DNA of 64,000 bases from Azospirillum sp. TSH58 (GCF_003119115.1 NZ_CP022364.1:1326501-1390500); one strand, 5' to 3'. Positions 55,883-64,000 are shown, counted from the first letter of the stretch. Notes: generated by a model from the letters alone, not told the origin. A program made the numbers and translations.

Positions 55883-56809
55883 ATGACCCAACCGCTCCGC
55901 ATCGGCACGCGCGGCAGCCCGCTGGCGCTGGCGCAGGCCCACGAGACCCGCGACCGGCTGATCGCGGCGCACCCGCATCTGGCCGCCCCCGGCGCCATAG
56001 AGATCGTCGTCTTCAAGACGACCGGCGACCGCATCCTGGACCGCACGCTGGCCGAGGCCGGCGGCAAGGGCCTGTTCACCAAGGAACTGGAGGACGCGCT
56101 GCTCGACGGCCGCGCCGACCTCGCCGTCCATTCGATGAAGGACGTGCCGACCTGGATGCCGGACGGGCTGGAGATTGCCACGCTCCTGCCGCGCGAGGAC
56201 ACGCGCGACGCCTTCTTCTCGCGCGGCGGCCACACGGTGGACACGCTGCCCGCCGGTTCCGTCGTCGGCACCGCGGGCTTGCGCCGTCAGGCCCAGATCC
56301 TGGAGCGGCGGCCCGACCTGACGGTCGTGCCCTTCCGCGGCAACGTGCAGAGCCGCCTCGCCAAGCTGGAGGCCGGGGAGGTCGACGCCACCCTGCTGGC
56401 GCTCGCCGGGCTGCGCCGCCTCGGCCTGACCGACCGCATCACCGCCGTGCTGGAGCATGAGGAGATGCTGCCCGCCGTCGCCCAGGGCGCCATCGGCATC
56501 GAGATCCGCAGCGCCGACGACGCCACCCGCGCCCTGCTGGCCCCGCTGAACTGCGCCGCCACCACGGCCCGCGTGACGGCGGAGCGCGCGCTCCTCGCCA
56601 TGCTCGACGGCTCCTGCCGCACCCCCATCGCCGGGCTGGCCACGCTGGACGGCGACCGGCTGCACCTGAAGGCCAAGGTGCTGTCCAACGACGGGCGGCA
56701 GGTCTTCCGGGCGGAGCGCAGCGGCAGCGCCGGCGACGCCGCGGCGATCGGCGCCGACGCCGGGGCGGAGATCAAGGCCGTCCTGCCGCCCGACTTCTTC
56801 AAGAGCTGA
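55883..56809 (+). CDS. hemC: Porphobilinogen deaminase
   Basis: A 308-residue enzyme that joins four porphobilinogen units. IGTRGSPLALAQAHE at the N-terminus, FTKELEDALLDGRADLAVHS with the catalytic Asp, and LDGSCRTPIAG with the dipyrromethane cofactor Cys245 are all present. It is followed by hemD 12 bases downstream, then a mitofilin-family gene and HemY, a classic alphaproteobacterial haem set. Confidence 0.96.
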   Translation: MTQPLRIGTRGSPLALAQAHETRDRLIAAHPHLAAPGAIEIVVFKTTGDRILDRTLAEAGGKGLFTKELEDALLDGRADLAVHSMKDVPTWMPDGLEIATLLPREDTRDAFFSRGGHTVDTLPAGSVVGTAGLRRQAQILERRPDLTVVPFRGNVQSRLAKLEAGEVDATLLALAGLRRLGLTDRITAVLEHEEMLPAVAQGAIGIEIRSADDATRALLAPLNCAATTARVTAERALLAMLDGSCRTPIAGLATLDGDRLHLKAKVLSNDGRQVFRAERSGSAGDAAAIGADAGAEIKAVLPPDFFKS

Positions 56810-56821
56810 CGGCGGCCGGCG

Positions 56822-57577
56822 ATGGCGGCCCCCCACATCCTGGTCACCCGTCCGGCGGAGGATTCCGAACCGCTGGCGACCCGTCTGCGCGCGCTGGGAT
56901 TCACCGTGTCGGCGGAGCCGATGCTGGAGATCCGCTGGCTCGACGGACCGGAGCCGGACGTCGGGAACGTACAGGCCCTTCTCTTCACCAGCGCAAACGG
57001 CGTACGGGGCTACACCAGACGTACGAGCCGGCTTGACCGTCCGGTCTATGCGGTCGGCGACGCCACCGCGACCGCCGCCCGGGCGGCCGGTTTCACACAG
57101 GTCGAAAGCGCGTCCGGCGACGTGTACGCGCTGGCCGATCTGGTGCGCCGACGCTGCACCGCAGCGGCGGGTCCGCTACTTCATGTCGCAGGAACCAAGC
57201 TCGCCGGCGACCTGTCGGCCCTGCTGGGCGAGGCCGGATTTTCCATCCTGCGGGAAACGCTGTACGACGCCGTTCCGAGCGCGCGGCTGTCGGACGGCAC
57301 GGCGGCGCTGTTGCGTACGGGAACACTGGACGCCGTGTTGTTTTTCTCTCCCCGTACCGCCCGTTCGTTTGTTAGGCTTGTCGCCGAGGCCGGGCTCATC
57401 GACCGCTGTCGTACAGTGGACGCGCTCTGCCTCAGCCCCGCGGTCGCGGAGGCTGCCCGCGCGTACGGTGAGCTGGGAGTGACACCGTGGCAGAACGTAC
57501 GGGTGGCGCCACGGCCGGAGCAGGACTCTCTGCTCGGCCTGCTGCCGGACCCGTCCGGCGGCACGGGCCGGGCTTGA
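56822..57577 (+). CDS. hemD: Uroporphyrinogen-III synthase
   Basis: A 251-residue protein. HemD sequences are poorly conserved, but ILVTRPAEDSEPLATRLRALG, LLFTSANGVRGYTRR, VYAVGDATATAARAAGF and DAVLFFSPRTARSF follow the family pattern. It closes hydroxymethylbilane to uroporphyrinogen III. Odd: between 56969 and 57500 ten GTAC tetramers occur, with codons such as GTA, CGT, ACA, AGA and TTG that neighbours avoid; base use is unlike the rest of the window. Confidence 0.9.
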   Translation: MAAPHILVTRPAEDSEPLATRLRALGFTVSAEPMLEIRWLDGPEPDVGNVQALLFTSANGVRGYTRRTSRLDRPVYAVGDATATAARAAGFTQVESASGDVYALADLVRRRCTAAAGPLLHVAGTKLAGDLSALLGEAGFSILRETLYDAVPSARLSDGTAALLRTGTLDAVLFFSPRTARSFVRLVAEAGLIDRCRTVDALCLSPAVAEAARAYGELGVTPWQNVRVAPRPEQDSLLGLLPDPSGGTGRA

Positions 57578-57639
57578 GCGCATCCGCTTGGGGGCTTGTG
57601 TGGCGTTCGTTGAGAACAACTGCGACCAGAAGGCACCCA

Positions 57640-59502
57640 ATGACCTCTCGCCCAGGCTCCGAACACGAGGCTGACCCGAACGGCCACACGCCGTCCGACC
57701 AGAACCAGACGCCCGACCAGAATCAAGTGGGCGGCGGCCCCGCCGTCGAACGCATCATCGAACGCTTCGGCGGCATCCGCCCCATGGCCCACAAGCTGGA
57801 CATCCCGGTCACCACGGTGCAGGGCTGGAAGAAGCGCGGCGCCATTCCGCTGGCCCGCCACGCCGACCTCCGCACCTCCGCCGCCAAGCATCGGATCAAG
57901 CTGAGCGAAGCCGACCTGGAAGCCGCCACGCCGAGCGAGGACCGCAACGCTCCCGACGCCGCCGGCTCGGTGGTGCCGCTGCCGCCGGACGCCGCTGTCA
58001 TTCCGCCGGCCGTCTCCCTCCCCGGGAGCGCCGGGCCGTTCGACTCCGGCACGGCCGAGCCCACCAAGGCCGAGGACACCCTGCCGGGCGCCGACACGCT
58101 GGCGGGCGGTGGCCCGGTGCCGGCCACGGACCTGCCGCCCTCCATCCTGCCGCCCGCCGCGGACACGCTGCCGGGCGCCGCCGACACTCTGCCCGGCGGC
58201 GACGTGAAGGCCGAGACCATCAAGGGCGAGGAGATCCGCTCCGAGGAGATCAAGGTCGAGGAGACCAAGGCCGAGGAGGTCAAGGCCGATCCCTTCGCCG
58301 ATCCCTTCAAGGCCGATGCGGTCAAGAGCGAGACGCCGCCCCCGGTGGAGCCCCCCGCCCCCGCCTACACCGCCTCCTCCTACGAGCCGCCGCGTTACGA
58401 GGCGCCGCGCGAGGAGCGCAAGTCCGGGGCCGGCTTCGCCACCGCCGTGTCGCTGATCGCCCTGCTGGTCGGCGCCGCCGCCCTGTCGCAGCCCTGGTGG
58501 GGCCCGCGCGTCCCCGGCTGGCCCACCGCCGGCGGTCCCGCCGCTCCGGTCGCCACGGCGCCCGCGCCGCAGCCCGATCCGGCTCTGCGCAACCAGATCC
58601 AGCAGCTGTCCGAGCGCCTCGCCAAGCTGGAGCAGCGCCCCGCCGCCCCGGCCGAGGGCAACGCCGCCGCCGCCGGCATCGACCAGCAGACGCTCGACAA
58701 CGCCGTCGGCCAGCTCACCGCCCGCATCCAGCAGCTCGAGGAGCGTCCGCAGGCCGCCGCCGCGGCGGCCCCGGCCGAGCCCGATCCGCGCATCGCCCAG
58801 TTGACCGAGCAGCTCGGCCAGGTCCAGCAGCGCGTCGACGCGGTGGGCAGCGAGGTCCAGGCCGCCGGGCAGATCCGTCAGGACGTGGACGCGCTGAAGC
58901 AGGAGCTGTCCACCGTCAACCAGGCCGTGGAATCCCGCCGCGACGCCGCCACCGCCGCCCAGACGCTGGTGCTTGCCGCCGGGCAGCTCCGCTCCGCCCT
59001 GGCCGCCGGTCAGCCGTTCCAGCAGGAACTGCAGGCCGTCCGCGCCGTGGCGTCGGGTGACGCGCAGGTGACGCAGCCGCTGGAGGCCGTGGCCGGCTAC
59101 GCCGCCAAGGGCGTGCCGACGCAGCCGCAGCTCACCGACCGCTTCACCGCCATGGCCTCCGACATCGTGCGCGCCGACAACCAGGGCGAGGGCAACGACT
59201 GGGTCGAGCAGGTCACCGGCAAGATCGCCACGCTGGTCACCGTCCGCCGCTCGGGCGGCGACGCGGTCGGCGACGGCGCCTCGGCGGTGGTCGCCCGCGC
59301 CGAAGCCGCGCTGCAGGCCGGCAATCTCGGCGGCGCGGTCAAGGAGCTGGGGACCCTGAAGGGTCCGGCGGCGCAGGTCGCCGCCCCGTGGATCGCCGAC
59401 GCCAAGGCCCGTCTGGCCGCCAACGAGGCCGGCCAGCAGCTCACCAACCGCGCCATCGGCCTGCTCTCGCAGTCCGCCGGTGTCAAGGGAGCGGCCCAAT
59501 GA
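57640..59502 (+). CDS. Mitofilin-family membrane protein with N-terminal helix-turn-helix
   Basis: A 620-residue protein. Residues about 35-80 (RIIERFGGIRPMAHKLDIPV, then TTVQGWKKRGAIPLARH) look like a Cro/CI-type or carph-isopro helix-turn-helix. Then comes a long Asp/Glu/Pro-rich linker with repeated EE-I/V-K-E-T/A units, one membrane helix near 267-290 (GFATAVSLIALLVGAAALSQ), and a coiled-coil mitofilin/COG4223 domain to the end. The membrane part matches proteins found between hemD and HemY in alphaproteobacteria. Why it carries a DNA-binding-like domain is unclear. The ATG at 57640 is followed by an acidic segment; the longer frame is not supported. Confidence 0.85.
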   Translation: MTSRPGSEHEADPNGHTPSDQNQTPDQNQVGGGPAVERIIERFGGIRPMAHKLDIPVTTVQGWKKRGAIPLARHADLRTSAAKHRIKLSEADLEAATPSEDRNAPDAAGSVVPLPPDAAVIPPAVSLPGSAGPFDSGTAEPTKAEDTLPGADTLAGGGPVPATDLPPSILPPAADTLPGAADTLPGGDVKAETIKGEEIRSEEIKVEETKAEEVKADPFADPFKADAVKSETPPPVEPPAPAYTASSYEPPRYEAPREERKSGAGFATAVSLIALLVGAAALSQPWWGPRVPGWPTAGGPAAPVATAPAPQPDPALRNQIQQLSERLAKLEQRPAAPAEGNAAAAGIDQQTLDNAVGQLTARIQQLEERPQAAAAAAPAEPDPRIAQLTEQLGQVQQRVDAVGSEVQAAGQIRQDVDALKQELSTVNQAVESRRDAATAAQTLVLAAGQLRSALAAGQPFQQELQAVRAVASGDAQVTQPLEAVAGYAAKGVPTQPQLTDRFTAMASDIVRADNQGEGNDWVEQVTGKIATLVTVRRSGGDAVGDGASAVVARAEAALQAGNLGGAVKELGTLKGPAAQVAAPWIADAKARLAANEAGQQLTNRAIGLLSQSAGVKGAAQ

Positions 59503-60908
59503 CACGCGCCATCTGGTTCATCATCAAGGTCGCCATCGTCGTCGCGATCGCGGTCTGGCTGGCCAACCACCCCGGCACCGTCGCCATCAACTGGCAGGGC
59601 TACGTCGTCGAGACCGGCTTCGGCATCGCCATCCTGATCGGCGTCGCCGCCCTGGCGGCGGGCATCGTCCTGTACCGGCTGGCCCGCGCCATCCTCGGCG
59701 CGCCGCGCAACTTCGGCCGTTACCGGCGTTCGCGCCGGCGCGAGCGCGGCTATCAGGCGCTGACCCGCGGCATGGTCGCCGTCGCCGCCGGCGACGCCAC
59801 GACCGCCCGCAAGATGGCGCGCAAGGCCGACGGGCTGCTCAACGAGCCGCCCCTGACCATGCTGCTGTCGGCCCAGGCCGCCCAGCTCCAGGGCGACGAC
59901 CGCGCGGCGAAGGAATACTTCACCGCCATGCTCGACCGGCCGGAGACCGCCTTCCTCGGCCTGCGCGGCCTGCTGACGCAGTCGCTGAAGGCCGGTGACC
60001 GGGTGGAGGCGCTGCAGCTCGCCCGCCGCGCCCAGTCGCTCCAGCCCAACACGCCCTGGCTGCTTGGCACGCTGTACGACCTGGAAGCCCGCTCGGGTGA
60101 ATGGGCGGCGGCGGAAGGCACGCTGCAGCAGGCCGTCCAGGCCGGCGCCATCAACCCCGACGACGGCCGCCGCCACCGCGCCACCCTGCTTCTGGAGCGC
60201 AGCTTCGAGGCGGAGCGCCGCGGCCGGTCCGATTCGGCCCTGTCGCACGCCCAGGCGGCGCACGACCTGCTGTCCGGCTTCGTCCCGGCGGCGGCCCGCG
60301 CGGCCCGGCTGCAGATGGCCATCGGCAAGCACAAGAACGCCGCCAAGACCATCGAGCGCTGCTGGCGCGTCAACCCGCACCCGGACCTGACCTCGGCCTA
60401 CCGCGAGGTGGTGTCGAGCTACGACCCGATGACCCGCGTCAAGCTGTTCGAGAAGCTGCGCAAACACGCCCCCAACGACGTCGAGTCGCTGCTCGCCGTG
60501 GCCCGCGCCTCCCTCGACGCCCAGCTGTGGGGCGAGGCCCGCGCCCATCTGACCAAGGCGCTGGAGATGCGGCCCTCCCGCCGCGTCTTCCAGCTCCTGG
60601 CCGAGCTGGAGCGGGCGGAGCGGCAGGACGAGGAGGCGGCGCGCGCCTGGCTGGCACAGGCGGCCAACGCCCCGGCGGACGCGGCCTGGACCTGCACCGC
60701 CTGCAACGCGGTCAGCCCGAGCTGGGGCGGCCTGTGCGGCCATTGCGGCGCCTTCGACAGCCTGGAATGGAAGGCCCCGACCGTCAGCATGTCGCTGATG
60801 AGCCCGGAGGCCGCGCCGACGGTCATCACCCATCAGGCGACGGAGCCCGTCACCGGCCAGCCGGGCGTCGCACCCGGAGGCCAGATCGCCCCGCAGGGAG
60901 CGACCTAG
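59499..60908 (+). CDS. hemY: HemY-family TPR membrane protein
   Basis: A 469-residue protein. Two N-terminal membrane helices (about 5-23 and 42-64) and RRSRRRERGYQALTRGMVAVAAGD are the HemY_N signature, followed by tetratricopeptide repeats. The C-terminus carries a CTAC...CGHC zinc-ribbon-like segment before a disordered tail. HemY is linked to late haem biosynthesis by gene position, and its exact role is unresolved; it is not protoporphyrinogen oxidase despite the shared name. Its start overlaps the upstream stop by four bases (ATGA). Confidence 0.92.
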   Translation: MTRAIWFIIKVAIVVAIAVWLANHPGTVAINWQGYVVETGFGIAILIGVAALAAGIVLYRLARAILGAPRNFGRYRRSRRRERGYQALTRGMVAVAAGDATTARKMARKADGLLNEPPLTMLLSAQAAQLQGDDRAAKEYFTAMLDRPETAFLGLRGLLTQSLKAGDRVEALQLARRAQSLQPNTPWLLGTLYDLEARSGEWAAAEGTLQQAVQAGAINPDDGRRHRATLLLERSFEAERRGRSDSALSHAQAAHDLLSGFVPAAARAARLQMAIGKHKNAAKTIERCWRVNPHPDLTSAYREVVSSYDPMTRVKLFEKLRKHAPNDVESLLAVARASLDAQLWGEARAHLTKALEMRPSRRVFQLLAELERAERQDEEAARAWLAQAANAPADAAWTCTACNAVSPSWGGLCGHCGAFDSLEWKAPTVSMSLMSPEAAPTVITHQATEPVTGQPGVAPGGQIAPQGAT

Positions 60909-60949
60909 CCGCGCCTCGGTCGCAGCAGGAAAGTCGGTCGCAGCAAGAA

Positions 60950-60986
60950 AAAAGCCCCTTCCCGGTCCGCCGGGGAGGGGCTTTTT
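60950..60986. terminator. Bidirectional terminator after HemY
   Basis: AAAGCCCCTTCCCGG pairs with CCGGGGAGGGGCTTT around TCCG, with A-run and T-run flanks. It lies between convergent HemY and pentapeptide-repeat genes. Confidence 0.85.
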
Positions 60987-61035
60987 CTTTGTCGAAACGG
61001 TGGGTCGAAACCCGGGCGCCCTGCGGCCCCGGACG

Positions 61036-62310
61036 CTACGCGTTGCCCAGCCGGGCGCCGTCCAGGATGGCCTCGTCGAAGATCGCGCTGCTGCGGTCGC
61101 AGCCGGTCAGGTCGGCCAGCGTCAGGTCGCAGCCCTTCATGTTCGTGGCGCTCAGCGAGGCGCCGGCCATGCGGGCGCGCACCAGCGAGGCGCGCATCAT
61201 CTTGGCCCCGGCGCTGATCAGCAGCATCCCCAGATTGGCCCCGTCCAGGCAGCCGTCGATGAGGATCGCGCGGTCCAGCTTCGCGCCGCGCAGGTCGGCG
61301 CCGCGCAGGTCGGCGGAGCGCAGATCGGCGCCGTCGAACTGGGCCGCCTGGAGTTGCGCGCCGTTCAGCCGGGCGTGGCGCAGCCGCACGCCGGAGCCCT
61401 TGGCGAGCGTCAGCACCTTGCCCGACAGGTCCACCCCGTCGAGGTTCAGGCCGGTCAGGTCGAGCTGGCGCCCCTGCTGGCCGCTGGTGCCAAGCCACAG
61501 CAGGTGCTGGTGCAGCAGAACCTCGATGTCCGCCGCCGCGATCGCCGGCTGGACGGGCTCCGCCGCCGGGTCCTCGTCCGGCTCCGGAAGGGTCGGCGGC
61601 GCCAGGGCGGCGGCGGCGGCCTCCTCGTCGGTGCGGATGGAGGTGACGAGGTCCAGCTCCGACACCTTGGCCCCGTCGAGCTTGGCGCCGCGCAGGTCGG
61701 CGCCGTTCAGGTCCGCCCCCTGGAGGTCGGCGCCGGAGAAGTTGCAGTCGCGCAGGTCGGTGCGCTGGAGCCGCGCCCCCGACAGGCGGGAGTTGGTGAA
61801 ATCCGCCGCCCGCGCGAAGCTGCCCGACAGCTTGGCCCGCGCCATGTCGGCGTTGGTCAGCTTGGCCGAGGCCATGTCCGCCGGTCCCGGCTCGAAGCCG
61901 ATCACCTTCAGCTCGCCGGACGCGCTGCGGTTGGCGACGCTGCCGTCGCGCAGGTCGACTTCCACCATCACCGCGCCGTCCAGGATCGCGCCGCGCACAT
62001 TGGCGCCGCGCATGTCGGTGCGGTAGAGCCGCGCTTCCGACAGGTCGGCGCCGCGCAGATCCGCGCCGTAGAGGTCGGCGTGGTCGAGGATGGTTCCCCG
62101 CATCCTGGCGTCGCGCAGGATGGCGCCCGACAGATGCGCGCCGGTCAGGTTGCGGCCCGACAGGTCGAGCCCGGTCAGGTCAAAGAAGGGCAGGTTGGCG
62201 CGGGCGCCGTTGGGCCGCCCCTCGGTGAAGCGGACATGGCGCTCGCACACCCGGTCCAGCTGCTCCTGGCTCAAGCGTATCCGGGACTTGTGGGAGCCGT
62301 CGTTCGCCAT
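61036..62310 (-). CDS. Pentapeptide-repeat protein
   Basis: A 424-residue protein made of two pentapeptide-repeat blocks (about 38-235 and 310-424), with units such as ADLYGADLRGADLSEARLYR and ADLRSADLRGADLRGAKLDR, separated by an acidic Pro/Glu-rich linker. The second block is preceded by a helix (EVLLHQHLLWLG). Such proteins form right-handed quadrilateral helices; some mimic DNA or scaffold complexes. It starts seven bases after the CheZ-like gene's intended stop, so the two probably share a transcript. As read, the same frame runs from cheZ into this gene; see findings. Confidence 0.85.
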   Translation of the reverse strand: MANDGSHKSRIRLSQEQLDRVCERHVRFTEGRPNGARANLPFFDLTGLDLSGRNLTGAHLSGAILRDARMRGTILDHADLYGADLRGADLSEARLYRTDMRGANVRGAILDGAVMVEVDLRDGSVANRSASGELKVIGFEPGPADMASAKLTNADMARAKLSGSFARAADFTNSRLSGARLQRTDLRDCNFSGADLQGADLNGADLRGAKLDGAKVSELDLVTSIRTDEEAAAAALAPPTLPEPDEDPAAEPVQPAIAAADIEVLLHQHLLWLGTSGQQGRQLDLTGLNLDGVDLSGKVLTLAKGSGVRLRHARLNGAQLQAAQFDGADLRSADLRGADLRGAKLDRAILIDGCLDGANLGMLLISAGAKMMRASLVRARMAGASLSATNMKGCDLTLADLTGCDRSSAIFDEAILDGARLGNA

Positions 62311-62317
62311 CGGCGCC

Positions 62318-63288
62318 TCAGGCGAACAGCGCGTCGATGTCGGCCTGCGAAATCTCGCTGCCGCCGCCCGACGGTTCGGGCGCCGGGGCGGCGGGACGCG
62401 GGGCCGGCTTCGCAGCGGCGGCAGGGGGGGGCGGCGGCGCGGGCGGCGGCGGGGGGCGGGCGCCTCCGCCGGTTCGGCCCGTTCCAGAACCTGGGGGATC
62501 TGCGTGGCCAGCGTGTCGAACAGGGCGTCGATGTCGTCCTGGCTGACCTCCGGCCCGCCGAGCTGCGGGCCGTTCAGCAGATGCGCGTCGGGCCGGGTGT
62601 CGCCCAGCTTGCGGTGGGACGAGACCTCGCCCATGGACTCGGTTTCCGACGCGGTGGCGATGCGGTCGACGCCCCAGATCTCGATCATCGTGTTCACGCG
62701 CTGCTCGATGTAGCGCAGCGTGTTGACCACCTTGGTGGTGCGCTGACCGGTGATGTCCTGGAAGGCGCAGGCGGTCATGATCTCGATGCTCCAGGCGTCG
62801 ATGGCGTCGACCATCTCGGCGATGTCGGGATCGTCGCGCGGGATGCCCTGGGTGATCTCCTGGATCTTCTCGGTGGCGTTCAGGATGTCGGTGGTCGCCC
62901 GCTCGGTCGCCGCGACGATCTCGTCCAGTTCGCCGGTCGCCGCCTCGATGCGGTTCGACCCGGTGTCGGCGGGGCGCAGCGCGGCGATGTCGCTGCGCGT
63001 CTCGCGCACCACCTGGGTGATCGACATCAGCTCCTGCTGAAGCTGCAGGCCATCCCCCATCCCGCCACCCGGCGCCGGGCGGGGCAAGGCGCCGTGCTCC
63101 ACCCCGCGCAGCCGGTTGATCTGCTGCTCCAGCGCGCCGATCAGCCGGTGGAACTCGTCCACCGCGACCACGCGGGATCGTCGGTCGCGCATGCGCAGGA
63201 ACGCGCGACCGCGCGCGGTCTGCGACAGCGCCTCCTCCATCTGGAGGTAATCATGCTCGGTCAGTTCCATCAGAGGAACGTCGCTCAT
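62318..63288 (-). pseudogene. cheZ: CheZ-like chemotaxis protein phosphatase gene, apparent frameshift in its Pro-rich linker
   Basis: The reading from ATG 63288 (MSDVPLMELTEHDYLQMEEA) gives an acidic helical protein with the CheZ core: ETRSDIAALRP, VAATERATTDILNATEKIQE and AFQDITGQRTTKVVNTLRYI, the phosphatase and dimer helices. EVSQDDIDALFDTL near residue 255 resembles a CheY-binding tail. In the proline-rich linker, around a C6 tract at 62451-62456, the frame goes into an Arg-rich non-sense stretch, while the +1-adjusted frame gives Pro-rich sequence ending in SEISQADIDALFA and a stop at 62318. One missing base would explain it. Sequencing error, a real mutation, or slippage-based variation are all possible. 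If no error exists, CheZ is fused to the pentapeptide protein. Confidence 0.75.
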
Positions 63289-63726
63289 CGTCGTCACCGT
63301 CGGCGGGCCGCTGTTGAGTATCCGCCATGGAGGAAAGCACGTCTTAGGAAAACTGAGGTTACACCAGACATGGCCTGGATTTCAGGCAAATCCCTTGCAT
63401 TACGTCCTCGCAGATCCCGCTGAACAAAGTCTTAATGAAGTCATGGGCGATGCCGCGATGGCGCTCCCGTCGTCACGCAACCAGGCATGGAGGACACGCG
63501 TGGAGGCCAATCACAAGATGAGGGCGGAAACGCGGGCCATGCCGCGGCTTTGAGGATTCTCCCGTCACCGCCGCTGCCCTATACTCCGCAGCCCCGGGCG
63601 CGGCGCGCGGTGGGGCAAAGGGTGCGCAGGCTTGATCCGCCGGCGCCGTTCGCCCACATCAGCCCCGCCAGGCCCGGACGGGGCTGCCGCGGAAACGCGG
63701 ATCGGAACAACAGGAACAGGGACAAG
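63289..63726. other. Divergent intergenic region (cheZ / degQ)
   Basis: About 440 bases between divergent genes. An open frame at 63314-63553 lacks a ribosome site and recognisable sequence. A TATACT element at about 63580 could be part of the protease promoter but has no fitting -35. Nothing else stands out. Confidence 0.4.
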
Positions 63727-64000
63727 ATGCCGATGAGGACGACGCTTCGGTTCGCGGCGCTTCGATTTGCGGGTGCGGCGTGCGTGGCCGGGCTTTTGGG
63801 GATCGGCGTTCCGGGCGCGGGTCTGGCTCCCGCCCCCGCGGCGGCGGCCCTGCCGGCCGGGGTCACCGGGGTGACGACCATCGCGCCGATGCTGGAGCAG
63901 GTGACCCCCGCCGTCGTCAACATCGCCGTCCTGTCGCGGGCCCCGCAGGCCGAGAACCCGCTGCTGCGCGACCCCTTCTTCCGCCGCTTCTTCAACGTCC
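63727..64000 (+). CDS. degQ: DegP/DegQ-type periplasmic serine protease, N-terminal part
   Basis: Only about 91 codons are present; the gene runs off the right edge. MPMRTTLRFAALRFAGAACV starts a long signal peptide with a core VAGLLGIGV, and the mature part IAPMLEQVTPAVVNIAVLS is the hallmark N-terminus of the HtrA/Deg family. The catalytic triad and PDZ domains lie outside the window. GATGAGG at 63733 offers a second ATG two codons later. Family membership is clear; subtype DegP versus DegQ is not. Confidence 0.85.
   Translation, partial: MPMRTTLRFAALRFAGAACVAGLLGIGVPGAGLAPAPAAAALPAGVTGVTTIAPMLEQVTPAVVNIAVLSRAPQAENPLLRDPFFRRFFNV

Noticed and set aside
61036-63297. A single 753-residue CheZ-pentapeptide gene
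   Set aside because: The linker turns Arg-rich out of frame and a natural CheZ C-terminus and separate ATG exist in the adjacent frame; kept as a frameshift question rather than one gene.
61000-63423. An 807-codon plus-strand frame over the pentapeptide and CheZ genes
   Set aside because: Repeated R/Q/V-rich shadow of the pentapeptide repeats; the minus strand carries recognisable domains.
63314-63553. A 79-codon ORF upstream of the Deg protease
   Set aside because: No ribosome site, no recognisable sequence and it lies in a promoter-bearing gap.

Overview
The window is very GC-rich, densely coding chromosomal DNA from an alphaproteobacterium, most probably an Azospirillum or close Rhodospirillales relative. 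That reading rests on the gene content: a 180-kDa NAD-glutamate dehydrogenase, the tsaD / hemC-hemD-mitofilin-HemY block, purH-heparinase-rsmB synteny, a DUF1674 (SDHAF4-like) protein, PLP-dependent ornithine decarboxylase with a long leader, and GC-rich palindromic REP-like elements. I see no phage, integrase, transposase or CRISPR array.

Layout. 1-4.1 kb: 5' part of a Fur-family regulator, an RhlE-type RNA helicase, a hypothetical protein, a VOC protein and a GST. 4.2-8.5 kb: a complete ugpBAEC glycerol-3-phosphate ABC importer on the minus strand, with a 118-bp palindromic repeat between ugpB and ugpA. 8.8-13.3 kb: a secreted hypothetical protein, a PAS histidine kinase, a YgjP-like metalloprotease, a Bcr/CflA exporter and MgtC. 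13.4-14.9 kb: ornithine decarboxylase behind a leader with a 40-codon upstream ORF and a terminator-like hairpin. 15-20.4 kb: DUF1127, HAD hydrolase, cupin, DUF971/Trm112 pair, Lon-substrate-binding-domain protein, a CnoX-like thioredoxin and a YbaK-type prolyl-tRNA deacylase. 20.5 kb: tRNA-Gly(GCC). 21-27.5 kb: RraA-like aldolase, AEC transporter and two homologous Bug/TctC binding proteins flanking a chemoreceptor. 27.7-36.2 kb: a degenerate REC/HD-GYP protein, NAD-GDH and a TPR-PRMT-like methyltransferase. 36.3-39.5 kb: hypothetical proteins and an Atg22-like MFS transporter. 39.5-48.7 kb: purH, heparinase-like protein, rsmB, a DHH phosphoesterase, htpX, DUF1674 and a secreted nuclease. 48.8-53.8 kb: acsA, a small gene with a perfect CtrA box, EVE, YCII, gpsA and GNAT genes. 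53.8-60.9 kb: tsaD divergent from a methyltransferase and then hemC, hemD, a mitofilin-family protein and HemY. 61-64 kb: a pentapeptide-repeat protein, a CheZ-like phosphatase gene that appears frameshifted in a proline-rich linker, and the start of a DegP/DegQ protease.

Most of the window is housekeeping metabolism (haem, purine, glutamate, acetate, polyamine and glycerol phosphate), with signalling and chemotaxis genes between. The most unusual features are the ornithine decarboxylase leader, the cheZ frame break, the TPR-PRMT protein, the CtrA-box gene and the GTAC-dense hemD. All identifications come from reading motifs and gene order; no database search was run.
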